Shown here in pieces: positions 1-6,740 of a stretch of DNA of 13,988 nucleotides. The notes under the pieces are model-generated. The model worked only from the letters and a program-made list of their open reading frames with translations. It was not told the origin of the DNA and searched no databases. Positions within the stretch are counted from its first letter, which is position 1. Every line of letters starts with the position of its first letter. Position numbers and translations under genes: made by a program. Origin of the DNA: an uncultured Collinsella sp. (GTDB lineage: Bacteria; Actinomycetota; Coriobacteriia; Coriobacteriales; Coriobacteriaceae); contig CAUGJN010000030.1 in assembly GCA_959599635.1 (NCBI GenBank), forward strand, positions 1 through 13,988. The letters run 5' to 3'.

Positions 1-71
1 GTCCTGACATGTCCGAGGACGATTTGGGAGGTAAGCCCTGGGGCCTCCGATGGGGGCGGTTCCAGCCGAGG

Positions 72-1151
72 CTATTCGTCGCCGAAGCTGATGCCCAACG
101 CCTTGGCCTCGCGCACCAGATCGCTCTGGGGATCGACAAACTTGAGCTTGCCGGCGACATCCTCGAGCGGCATGTGGCACATCTTGCCGTCGCGCAGGGC
201 AATCATGTAGCCAAACTCGCCGCGCAGGCAGCCGAGCGCTGCCTCGACGCCGCACTGGGTCGCAAAGATGCGGTCTTGGGCGTCGGGCTGGCCGCCGCGC
301 TGCGTGTGGCCGGGGATGGCGACGCGGGTCTCGCGACCGGTCTTGGCCTCGATCTCCTTGGCGATGTCGTAGACGATCGACGGGCTCGTGCGCTCGGCAA
401 GCTTCTTCTTGTACTCCTTCTTGGACAGCGCCGCGTCCTCCTTGGAGATAGCGCCCTCGGCGACGGCCACGATGGTAAAACGGCTGCCGGTCTCCATGCG
501 ATGCTCGATGGTCTTGATGACGTTATCCATGTCGTAGGGGATCTCGGGAATCAGGATGACGTCCGCGCCGCCCGCGACGCCGGCATACAGCGGAATCCAA
601 CCGACCTTGTGGCCCATGATCTCGATGACAAACACGCGGCCGTGACTCGAGGCAGTGGTGTGGATGTCGTCGATGCACTTGGTGGCGACGTCGATGGCGC
701 TCGTAAAGCCAAACGTCAACTCGGTGCCCCAGGTGTCGTTGTCGATGGTCTTGGGCAGGGCGATAACGTTGAGGCCCTCTTCGCGCAGGCGGTTGGCGGT
801 CTTGGTGGAGCCGTTGCCGCCCAGCATAAACAGGCAGTCGAGCTGCAGCTTATGATAGGTGTGGACCATTGCGGGCACCTTCTCGACGCCGTCGGCCTCG
901 GGAATGTCCAGGCGCTTGAACGGCGTGCGGCTCGTGCCCAGGATGGTGCCGCCGCGGGTGAGGATGCCGCTAAAATCGGCGGGCGTCATGACGCGGAACC
1001 TGCTGTAGATAAGGCCCTGGTAGCCGTCCTCAAAACCATAGATCTCAATAGGCTCTTTGCTATTGGTCATAAGCGTTTTGACAATGCCGCGCATGGTGGC
1101 GTTGAGCGCCTGGCAGTCGCCGCCACTGGTAAGAAGACCGATCCTGAGCAT
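72..1151 (-). CDS. pfk: 6-phosphofructokinase, ATP-type with Lys at the second PPi/ATP position
   Basis: Phosphorylates fructose 6-phosphate to fructose 1,6-bisphosphate in cytosolic glycolysis. The 359 residues show the PFK family motifs in order: GGD at 10-12, RGGTILGTSR at 66-75, GGNGS at 111-115, the catalytic PKTIDND at 133-139 (catalytic Asp137), MGHKVGW at 179-185 and GHTQRGG at 281-287. Length fits a short-form PFK. In E. coli PfkA terms, position 104 is Gly (ATP-type) while 124 is Lys (as in PPi-PFKs and plant-type ATP-PFKs), and the Mg-ATP-contacting Asp103 is replaced by Asn113. ATP as donor is therefore likely but not certain. The ATG start has GGAAGG about 8 nt upstream. The gene is 140 bp downstream of the amidase gene and is probably transcribed separately. 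Family assignment is very secure. Confidence 0.96.
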   Translation of the reverse strand: MLRIGLLTSGGDCQALNATMRGIVKTLMTNSKEPIEIYGFEDGYQGLIYSRFRVMTPADFSGILTRGGTILGTSRTPFKRLDIPEADGVEKVPAMVHTYHKLQLDCLFMLGGNGSTKTANRLREEGLNVIALPKTIDNDTWGTELTFGFTSAIDVATKCIDDIHTTASSHGRVFVIEIMGHKVGWIPLYAGVAGGADVILIPEIPYDMDNVIKTIEHRMETGSRFTIVAVAEGAISKEDAALSKKEYKKKLAERTSPSIVYDIAKEIEAKTGRETRVAIPGHTQRGGQPDAQDRIFATQCGVEAALGCLRGEFGYMIALRDGKMCHMPLEDVAGKLKFVDPQSDLVREAKALGISFGDE

Positions 1152-1291
1152 GATGAATCCTTCCGGGCAAGTTATAACATGCGCATAAGTTTACCCCCGC
1201 ACACTGTTGATACGGGGATAAAACGTGTTAGCTCAAGCGTATAGAAATGTAAGCAACGTCAGGCGAGCGTAAGGACGACGGTGCCAGCTCC
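1152..1291 (-). promoter_or_regulatory. Spacer upstream of phosphofructokinase with possible promoter
   Basis: This 140-bp AT-richer spacer lies between the amidase stop codon and the pfk start and holds no gene. On the minus strand it carries TATAAC (plus 1171-1176) as a possible -10 box and the GGAAGG ribosome binding site close to the pfk ATG. No good -35 partner was found at 16-18 bp, so the promoter is inferred mainly from position. The other end contains a weak inverted repeat, listed separately. Confidence 0.3.
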
Positions 1292-1294
1292 TTA
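1270..1294 (-). terminator. Weak inverted repeat at the end of the amidase gene
   Basis: TAAGGA and TCCTTA form perfect 6-bp arms around a 13-nt loop, and one arm includes the TAA stop of the amidase gene. No U-tract follows directly on the minus strand, so it is at best a weak or factor-dependent terminator. Confidence 0.25.
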
Positions 1295-2380
1295 CAGCGC
1301 GAAGGCGTCGACGTCGCCCCAGTGGCGGCGCAGCGTGATGGCGGCAGCGGGCTCGGTATTGTCAAAGACGACCGACCATTGCGTATTGCTGGTGATGTCT
1401 TCCGGATTGGGCTCTTGCGCTGCGACTCGCAGGGCTTCCCAGACAATCGTTTCGTTTTGGGCACCGACATGGGCGTCAAGGACATCGGCGATTGCGACGG
1501 CGCGCTCCTTACCATGGCCCAGCTCGCCATTCTTTTGGTTGGGCAGCACTTCGTCGCCATAGCAGGCGTAGAAGTTCGTAACCTGGCGTACAGGAGTCGC
1601 TTTGAAAGCGCGGTCCGGATCGCGCGGGTCCCACTCTACTACGCGCGCGTCACCGGCGGCGTCGTTGATAAAGAAGTGGTAATCGCGTCCTGCCATGGCG
1701 TGCATGTCGTAGGCGGAAAGCAGGTCGACGGCCTCCTGTGTGGTAGCCGCGCGGTCGAGCACCAAGCGGATGGCGAGCGAGGTATTGATGACGGGGCGTT
1801 GCGTGTCCTGGTCACAGGGCTTGGAATCCAGGGTGAGTACGGCAATGGACACGCCACATTCGTTAACACCATCGAGCTGGGCAAACGAGCCCATGAGTGC
1901 GGCGGCGCGTCCGGCGACGGAGTCAAGCGGAGTGTTATCGCCCAGGTTATTGAGGGCGGCAAACCCGATGGAGGCATAGCCGTCGCGCGGGTGATTGCGC
2001 ACCAGCAGCGCTGAGGTGTCGTCCTTAAAGTCGTAATTGCGACCGGTGCGCACGCGGCCTTCGGCATCTACAGCGACAAAAGCGCTGCAGGCAAACTGGG
2101 GCGCCTGGACATGTGCCGGCACACCGGGCAGCACCTGCGCCACCACGGCATCGATGTAGGCCTGGTCGTCGCGTACGCCGGCGGCGATGATGCGATCAAG
2201 ATCGTAGTCGTAAGCGATGTCGATTGCGTACAGGTCATAGCCATCCGCATAGTCGGTCAAGCGTTTGAGCGACGCGACGGACTTGATTTGCTTGCGGTAA
2301 ACGATGCCGGCGGCAGCGGCAAGGCCGACGGCGACACCCGCTGCTGCAGCGAGCAAATAGGCGCGGTGACGAGGTTTCAT
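1292..2380 (-). CDS. Membrane-anchored Ntn hydrolase, choloylglycine hydrolase / linear amide C-N hydrolase type
   Basis: Probably cleaves a linear amide bond (N-acyl amide, bile-salt or penicillin-V-like chemistry), with the catalytic part outside the membrane. A helix at about 8-28 (Ala/Gly/Val rich) anchors or exports the 362-residue protein. The likely N-terminal nucleophile is Cys98 in FACSAF, followed by GRNYDF at 113-118, NECG at 173-176, TSLAIRLVLD at 200-209, TNF at 268-270 and a terminal TQWSVVFD strand at 333-340. Because Cys98 sits after 97 residues, the enzyme must self-cleave to expose it, as in autoprocessed relatives, whereas classical bile salt hydrolases carry it at position 2. 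The ATG has a good AGGAG site 6 nt upstream. The gene follows the ECF transporter after 94 bp and may have its own promoter. Family is fairly secure; substrate is unknown. Confidence 0.82.
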   Translation of the reverse strand: MKPRHRAYLLAAAAGVAVGLAAAAGIVYRKQIKSVASLKRLTDYADGYDLYAIDIAYDYDLDRIIAAGVRDDQAYIDAVVAQVLPGVPAHVQAPQFACSAFVAVDAEGRVRTGRNYDFKDDTSALLVRNHPRDGYASIGFAALNNLGDNTPLDSVAGRAAALMGSFAQLDGVNECGVSIAVLTLDSKPCDQDTQRPVINTSLAIRLVLDRAATTQEAVDLLSAYDMHAMAGRDYHFFINDAAGDARVVEWDPRDPDRAFKATPVRQVTNFYACYGDEVLPNQKNGELGHGKERAVAIADVLDAHVGAQNETIVWEALRVAAQEPNPEDITSNTQWSVVFDNTEPAAAITLRRHWGDVDAFAL

Positions 2381-2474
2381 GGGGGACTCCTCTCATAGCA
2401 TTCATATAGGCATTATCGCAAACGACAAACAGGTCACATGCCGCATTCCGGCGAGTGGCATGGCATGCCGAGCC
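2381..2474 (-). promoter_or_regulatory. Candidate promoter for the amidase gene
   Basis: On the minus strand the spacer holds GATAAT (plus 2412-2417), a 5/6 match to a -10 box, with a weak TGTGAC-like -35 region near 2433-2438. TATATG lies a few bases further downstream. Just after the transporter stop codon, CATGCC and GGCATG form 6-bp arms that could make a weak hairpin. These are sequence matches only; no start site is known. Confidence 0.4.
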
Positions 2475-4013
2475 CTAGAGCAGCGCAATCGCAACGATGC
2501 AGCATCCGAGCGTCAGAACAGCAAGGTCTGCCCGATTAAAGCGATAGTCGCGCAGACAGGTTCTGCTGACAGGTGGGCGCGTTCCATATTCGCGGTTGAC
2601 CATAGCGAGCGCGAGCGTGTCGGAGCGGCGCAGCGCACTGCTAAATAAAGGTGTTATGACAGGGACAAGGGCGCGTGCACGCTGCAGGGGCGAGGGACTG
2701 TCAAAGCGCGCCAAGCGCGCTTCCTGAGCGGCCTTGATACGATTGAACTCTTCGATAAGCACGGGGACAAAACGAAGCGTGAGCTGTATGGCGACGGTGG
2801 CATCGTCGGTGCGCAGGCCAAAACGGGCGAGGGGCCTCAGAAGCGCCGCGGCGCCATCGGCGAGTGCGGTGGGGGAGGTGGTCGCCATGAGCGTCGACGT
2901 TCCCAGCATAATGAGGGCAAAACGCAGCACGCAGAGCGCGCCAAAGAGCAGACCTCCCGAGGTGATCTGCACGGGTCCCGCCTGCAGCAGCAGAGTCCCC
3001 GATGCCGTAAAGAGTGCGTTGAAGACCAGGACAAACCCCATAAGCCAGCGAAATGGCCTGAGGGCACGAAGTGCCTGGCGCATCGAGCTGCCGCTTGCGG
3101 CGAGCGAGGCGAATGCGGTGAGCGCGACGGCGGTAAGGGCGCCGGGCTGCTGGGCGATAAAGCCGGCAATCATAAAGAGCAAACAGAATACAAGCTTGGT
3201 GGCGGGGTGCAGCAGGTGAACGAGGCTTGACCCCGGACGAAAGATGCCAAACGAGACCGCCTTGGACGCCAACGGGGTATGTCCGGTTTCCACGGGACGT
3301 GCGGCCGTCACGCCAACGGATGTCACCTGGATGCCCTCGGAACTTTGCGGCAGCAGCATGCCGTCCTGCAGCCGAAAGGCCTTGTCGCAGATGCTCAGCA
3401 CACGCGAATCGTGCGTGGCGATTACAATGCCGCGGCCGTGGCGTGCGAGTTGAGCCAAGCGCTCGAGCAGCAGCCGGTGGGCGCGGGGATCGAGTCCAGC
3501 GCTGGGCTCGTCGAGCAGCAAATACGGTGTCTCGAGTGCAAGCATATCGGCAACGGCGATACGGCGCTGCTCTCCGCCAGAATGGGCAAAGGGGCTTGTG
3601 TCGCCGATAGCGGCGAGATCAAACCCGACGCTGGCGAGCGATGTGCCAACGCGTCGCTTGACCTCGGCTTCGTCCAGTCCAAGATTGCGGGGGCCAAACG
3701 CCACCTCGTCAAAGACCGTGGCGGCAAAAAACTGCTGCTCGGGGCGTTGCTGCACGAGTGCCACGGTTTTGCGGTACGTACGAAGTTCATCCGCCGTGGG
3801 GTGTGTGCCAAGCGCGGTGCCGTCCGCCACGACAGACCCCGCCTGCACGGCAAGCGCTCCGGCAAGGACACGCAGCAGCGTTGACTTGCCGGAGCCAGAG
3901 GTGCCTGCGATACCGATCACGCTGCCGGGCCTAATTTCCAGCGAAACACGAGATAGGATACAGGCGTCTGCTTCGGGATAGCGGACGGTTATGTTTGAGC
4001 AGGTTAACGACAC
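2475..4013 (-). CDS. ECF transporter fusion: energy-coupling ATPase plus T component (EcfA-EcfT)
   Basis: Supplies one ATPase and the transmembrane coupling subunit of an energy-coupling factor importer. From the chosen GTG start it has 512 residues. The ATPase half (about 1-235) has Walker A GTSGSGKST at 37-45, a Q-loop region QQRPEQQFFA near 88, signature HSGGEQRR at 144-151, Walker B LLLDEPSAGLD ending at 175 and H-loop His201. The T half (about 255-512) has several hydrophobic helices and two Ala-Arg-Gly-type coupling motifs that are altered: ARL at 432-434 and NRE at 473-475. The open frame extends upstream to 4178, but that part is Arg-rich antisense-style residue sequence inside the previous gene. 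The GTG at 4013 follows GGAGG by 4 nt and overlaps the upstream stop by 10 bp, indicating coupling; an ATG at 4031 has no such site. Normally EcfA and EcfT are separate proteins. Confidence 0.9.
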   Translation of the reverse strand: MSLTCSNITVRYPEADACILSRVSLEIRPGSVIGIAGTSGSGKSTLLRVLAGALAVQAGSVVADGTALGTHPTADELRTYRKTVALVQQRPEQQFFAATVFDEVAFGPRNLGLDEAEVKRRVGTSLASVGFDLAAIGDTSPFAHSGGEQRRIAVADMLALETPYLLLDEPSAGLDPRAHRLLLERLAQLARHGRGIVIATHDSRVLSICDKAFRLQDGMLLPQSSEGIQVTSVGVTAARPVETGHTPLASKAVSFGIFRPGSSLVHLLHPATKLVFCLLFMIAGFIAQQPGALTAVALTAFASLAASGSSMRQALRALRPFRWLMGFVLVFNALFTASGTLLLQAGPVQITSGGLLFGALCVLRFALIMLGTSTLMATTSPTALADGAAALLRPLARFGLRTDDATVAIQLTLRFVPVLIEEFNRIKAAQEARLARFDSPSPLQRARALVPVITPLFSSALRRSDTLALAMVNREYGTRPPVSRTCLRDYRFNRADLAVLTLGCCIVAIALL

Positions 4014-5161
4014 AGTTCCTCCAGGCCGCATCGAATGAGTAGATCGCGCTGGTCGGCAAGATCTTGCACGGTACCCAGGTATGCGATGGCGCCCGCCTCG
4101 AAGACGGCGACTCGGTCGGCGCGCGCGACCTCGTCGAGCAGCTGCGTGACCTGGATCACGGCAACATCGCGCTGGCAAAGATGATCGATGAGATCATTGA
4201 CGGCCTCGCGGGCGGTCTCGTCGAGCATGGCGGTCGTCTCGTCAAAAATCATGAGCGAAGGGGTGAGCGCAACCAATCCCGACGCCGCCACGCGTTGTTT
4301 TTGGCCGCCCGAGAGCGTGGCGACATCGCGTTGCTCAAGCTCGACAATGCCAAGCTCGTTGAGTGCCTGCAAGACTTCTGAACACATTTTGTCGCGGGGG
4401 ACACCGCGGTTTTCGAGTCCAAAGGCGATGTCATCTCGCACGACTGGAGCGACGATCTGGTTATCGGGATCCTGAAAAGCAAGGCCTACGGTGCCCTGCA
4501 CGCACATAGCGTGCCCGTTCACGTCTTTGAGCAGCCCCGCAAGCTCGAGTGCACAGGTGCTTTTGCCACTGCCGTTGGTGCCGACAAAGGCGATGCGCTC
4601 TCCTGCCACGATATTGGCGGCAAGTGCAGCGCAATCGACGGAGGGACGTGTGTCATCGGCTTGCTCAATACCGGCGAGCGCACCTTCTGCCACCGCGCCC
4701 GTAATGCCGCCGGTGACGCAGGCGGCGACGCCCAGAACGCCCAGATTGATAAAGACTGCCGGGGTCTGCAGCGCCATGGCGGCAACGCCCAGCTGGCCTA
4801 CATTGTGCAGCACGGCGGCAAGCATGCTCACGGGCACCAAGCCAACACCCGGCACGGCAGCAAGGGCGACCATGCCGATAAAGGCGAGGACCGTGCCGCC
4901 TAGGCTATAGACGAGCATCATGGGCGAACCAAACAAAAAGCCCGATGCAAAGACCTTGACGAGCGCAACGGCACCGGCGCTTTTGGCATCGAGCGTATAG
5001 AGCGCGACGACTACGGCCACGTTGGCAAGGCCCAGTTTAATGCCGGGCACCGCGACGGGCAGCGGAATCATGGTCTCCAGATAGGACAGCACCAATGCGC
5101 AGGCGCACAACAGCGAAACGCGCGCCAGGCGGCGAGTGTGCTCGATATCGACCATCTCCAC
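4004..5161 (-). CDS. ECF transporter fusion: Gx-type substrate-binding S component plus ATPase
   Basis: Membrane importer subunit fused to its own ATPase, 385 residues. The first ~165 residues form about six helices typical of the Gx transporter family (PF07456, older name heptaprenyl diphosphate synthase component I), including PGIKLGLANVAVV at 39-51 and GSPMMLVYSLGGT at 78-90. The ATPase follows: Walker A GTNGSGKST at 194-202, FQDPDNQ at 229-235, LSGGQKQR at 283-290 and Walker B MIFDETTAMLD with Glu308. The usual H-loop His appears as Gln340 (VTQLLDE), and the strand with the adenine-stacking aromatic residue before Walker A looks missing. The GTG start at 5161 is only 3 bp from the NusG-II stop; an ATG two codons later is possible. 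The substrate is unknown; genes of this family often sit beside NusG-II and ApbE genes, as here. Confidence 0.9.
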   Translation of the reverse strand: MEMVDIEHTRRLARVSLLCACALVLSYLETMIPLPVAVPGIKLGLANVAVVVALYTLDAKSAGAVALVKVFASGFLFGSPMMLVYSLGGTVLAFIGMVALAAVPGVGLVPVSMLAAVLHNVGQLGVAAMALQTPAVFINLGVLGVAACVTGGITGAVAEGALAGIEQADDTRPSVDCAALAANIVAGERIAFVGTNGSGKSTCALELAGLLKDVNGHAMCVQGTVGLAFQDPDNQIVAPVVRDDIAFGLENRGVPRDKMCSEVLQALNELGIVELEQRDVATLSGGQKQRVAASGLVALTPSLMIFDETTAMLDETAREAVNDLIDHLCQRDVAVIQVTQLLDEVARADRVAVFEAGAIAYLGTVQDLADQRDLLIRCGLEELCR

Positions 5162-5164
5162 GGA

Positions 5165-5581
5165 TTAGCGCCCCACTACGTCGTAGGTGGTCTTGGCGCT
5201 CGCGTCGACGATATCGACGGTAAGCTTGTGCGGAAGGCAGACAATTTGCTCCCCGGCAGCGTCAATCCAGCCCTGGTGCACGCAGTCCTGGTTGGGACAG
5301 TCTGCTTCCTCGACGTGCGCGCGTCCGTCTTTGATTTCGATGAGGTTGGTTCCCAAGTCGGTCGTAACGCTCTTGGTCGTGTTCTGGCTCAGAGGAAGCT
5401 CGTAGACGTTTTGCTCTCCATCGCGGATAACGACTGTGGCCGTGTCGGCGTTCGTGTTTGCTCCCATCAGACGCGTGGCGACCAAGCCGACGCATGCGAT
5501 GGCCGCTATCGCCAAAACCAGGATGAGGTTGAGTCTTTTGTTGTCGCGCCCATCGCGCGCACCTTTGCGCTTGACCATCAT
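5165..5581 (-). CDS. NusG domain II (NGN-free) membrane-anchored protein
   Basis: Small protein of 138 residues with a single N-terminal membrane helix (17-36) and an exported NusG_II domain (PF07009 type) from about 47 to 135. Diagnostic features are NLIEIKDG at 79-86, ADCPNQDC with Cys95 and Cys100, and IVCLPHKL with Cys115 and His118. These conserved cysteines suggest metal binding or redox activity, though the family function is not established. Despite the name it has no link to transcription factor NusG beyond fold. AGGAG overlaps the ApbE stop codon and sits 2 nt before the first of two ATG codons, 5 nt before the second (5578), which may be the real start. It lies 5 bp after apbE and 3 bp before the S-ATPase fusion. 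From memory, similar proteins accompany Gx transporters in flavin-based electron transfer loci. Confidence 0.88.
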   Translation of the reverse strand: MMVKRKGARDGRDNKRLNLILVLAIAAIACVGLVATRLMGANTNADTATVVIRDGEQNVYELPLSQNTTKSVTTDLGTNLIEIKDGRAHVEEADCPNQDCVHQGWIDAAGEQIVCLPHKLTVDIVDASAKTTYDVVGR

Positions 5582-5586
5582 GGCTC

Positions 5587-6651
5587 CTAGTCCTGCAAGA
5601 TCTTGAACGTCGAGCCGTCGCTCTTGGTGGCGCGATCGTCCATATCGACTAAAACGCCGCCTTCAAAGCGCTCATCGCTTTCGATGAGCTCCATGGCGCG
5701 GTCGTGGCCGAGCAAAAACAGGATGGTAGAGTAGGCGTCCCCAAGCACGGATTTCTTGGTCATAATCGAGGCGCTCTTGAGGTCGGTGGCGGCGGGGTAG
5801 CCCGTTTTGGGGTCGAGGATGTGGTAGTAGAACGTGCCGTCCTGCTCAAAGCCGCGCTCATAGAGGCCGCTCGTCACAAGGGAGCGGTTGCGCGTCTTGA
5901 CGGTGGCGAGCACGTCGTCCTGCGCGCCGTTGGGGTCTTGCACGCCCACGTTCCAGGCGTCGCCGTCAAAGCTCTTGCCCATCACGTAGACGTTGCCGCC
6001 CAGGCTGATGGAGGCATTTCCGACGCCGTGCTTCTTAAAGAGCGCCACGAGGTTGTCGGTGATGTAGCCCTTGGCGATGCCGCCCAAGTCGAGCTTGGCC
6101 TGGGGGTCGGCGAGGGTGACGGTGGTGCCGTCGACCGAGATGGTGCGATAGTCCACATGGGGGAGTGCCGCCTGGATGTCCTCATCTGCGGGCTTGACCT
6201 CGTTGTCAAAATCCCAGAGGCTCGAGACGGCGCCGATGGTGATGTCAAAGAGCCCGTCGGACTCCTCGGCATAGCGGATGGCTGCCTCGATGACCTCGGC
6301 GGTCTCGTGCGCGACTTCCACGGGCTTGCCGCCTGCATTGTTGATGTTCCAGATATCCGAGCCCTCCACGGTGCGCGAGAACTTGTTCTCAAAGTAGGTG
6401 CAGCGGTCGGCGACCTCGTCCATGACCTTTTTGCTGCACTGGGCGCTGATATTCACGACAGTGTCGAAGACAAAGAGCGTCGTGCTCTGCACCTTAGGCG
6501 AGCTGTCGGAGCCCGCTTTGGACGCGGCTGCAGAGCCCGAGCCGCCCTGCGTGCCCGAGCAGCCGGTAAGTGCACCGGCGCAAGAGACGAGGGCCCCGCC
6601 TGCGAGGGCGATAAACGTGCGGCGGTCGATGGTGTGGGGGGTCTGGATCAT
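5587..6651 (-). CDS. apbE: FAD:protein FMN transferase (ApbE), exported lipoprotein
   Basis: Transfers FMN from FAD through a phosphoester bond onto a Thr or Ser of FMN-binding domains outside the membrane; the three adjacent FMN-domain proteins are the obvious targets. The 354 residues begin with a twin-arginine-like DRRTFIALAGG at 9-19 and a lipobox LTGC ending at Cys31, then a Gly/Ser linker. Family motifs follow: FDITIGAV at 135-142, DLGGIAKGYITD at 188-199, SLGGN at 216-220, YHILDPKTGYP at 276-286 and the Mg-binding GDAYST at 304-309 (Asp305). Length matches the family. The ribosome binding site before the ATG is poor (AGAAAG only). The gene comes 89 bp after the NapH-like gene with no clear terminator between, so co-transcription is likely. 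Confidence 0.95.
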   Translation of the reverse strand: MIQTPHTIDRRTFIALAGGALVSCAGALTGCSGTQGGSGSAAASKAGSDSSPKVQSTTLFVFDTVVNISAQCSKKVMDEVADRCTYFENKFSRTVEGSDIWNINNAGGKPVEVAHETAEVIEAAIRYAEESDGLFDITIGAVSSLWDFDNEVKPADEDIQAALPHVDYRTISVDGTTVTLADPQAKLDLGGIAKGYITDNLVALFKKHGVGNASISLGGNVYVMGKSFDGDAWNVGVQDPNGAQDDVLATVKTRNRSLVTSGLYERGFEQDGTFYYHILDPKTGYPAATDLKSASIMTKKSVLGDAYSTILFLLGHDRAMELIESDERFEGGVLVDMDDRATKSDGSTFKILQD

Positions 6652-6740
6652 GGTGAGCTTTCTGGTCGGTGGCGTTACGGATGAGCCTGCGCCTGCACGA
6701 CTCGGTGTTGACGGGGTGCCGGGCCGCGGGTGCGCGTGCC

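Noticed and set aside
1..71. Terminator after the phosphofructokinase gene
   Set aside because: GGAGG/CCTCC arms near 27-49 could pair, but there is no U-tract and the inner structure is uneven; no gene is visible in this short stretch.
9..1244. 411-codon plus-strand open frame opposite the phosphofructokinase
   Set aside because: Low-complexity Ala/Leu/Asp-rich product with no motif; the opposite strand encodes a full PFK.
4014..4178. N-terminal extension of the A-T transporter fusion
   Set aside because: Arg/Pro/His-rich and out of frame within the S-ATPase gene; a GTG with a ribosome binding site at 4013 explains the real start.
5704..6684. 326-codon plus-strand open frame opposite apbE
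   Set aside because: Shadow of a well-supported ApbE gene, with no recognisable features.
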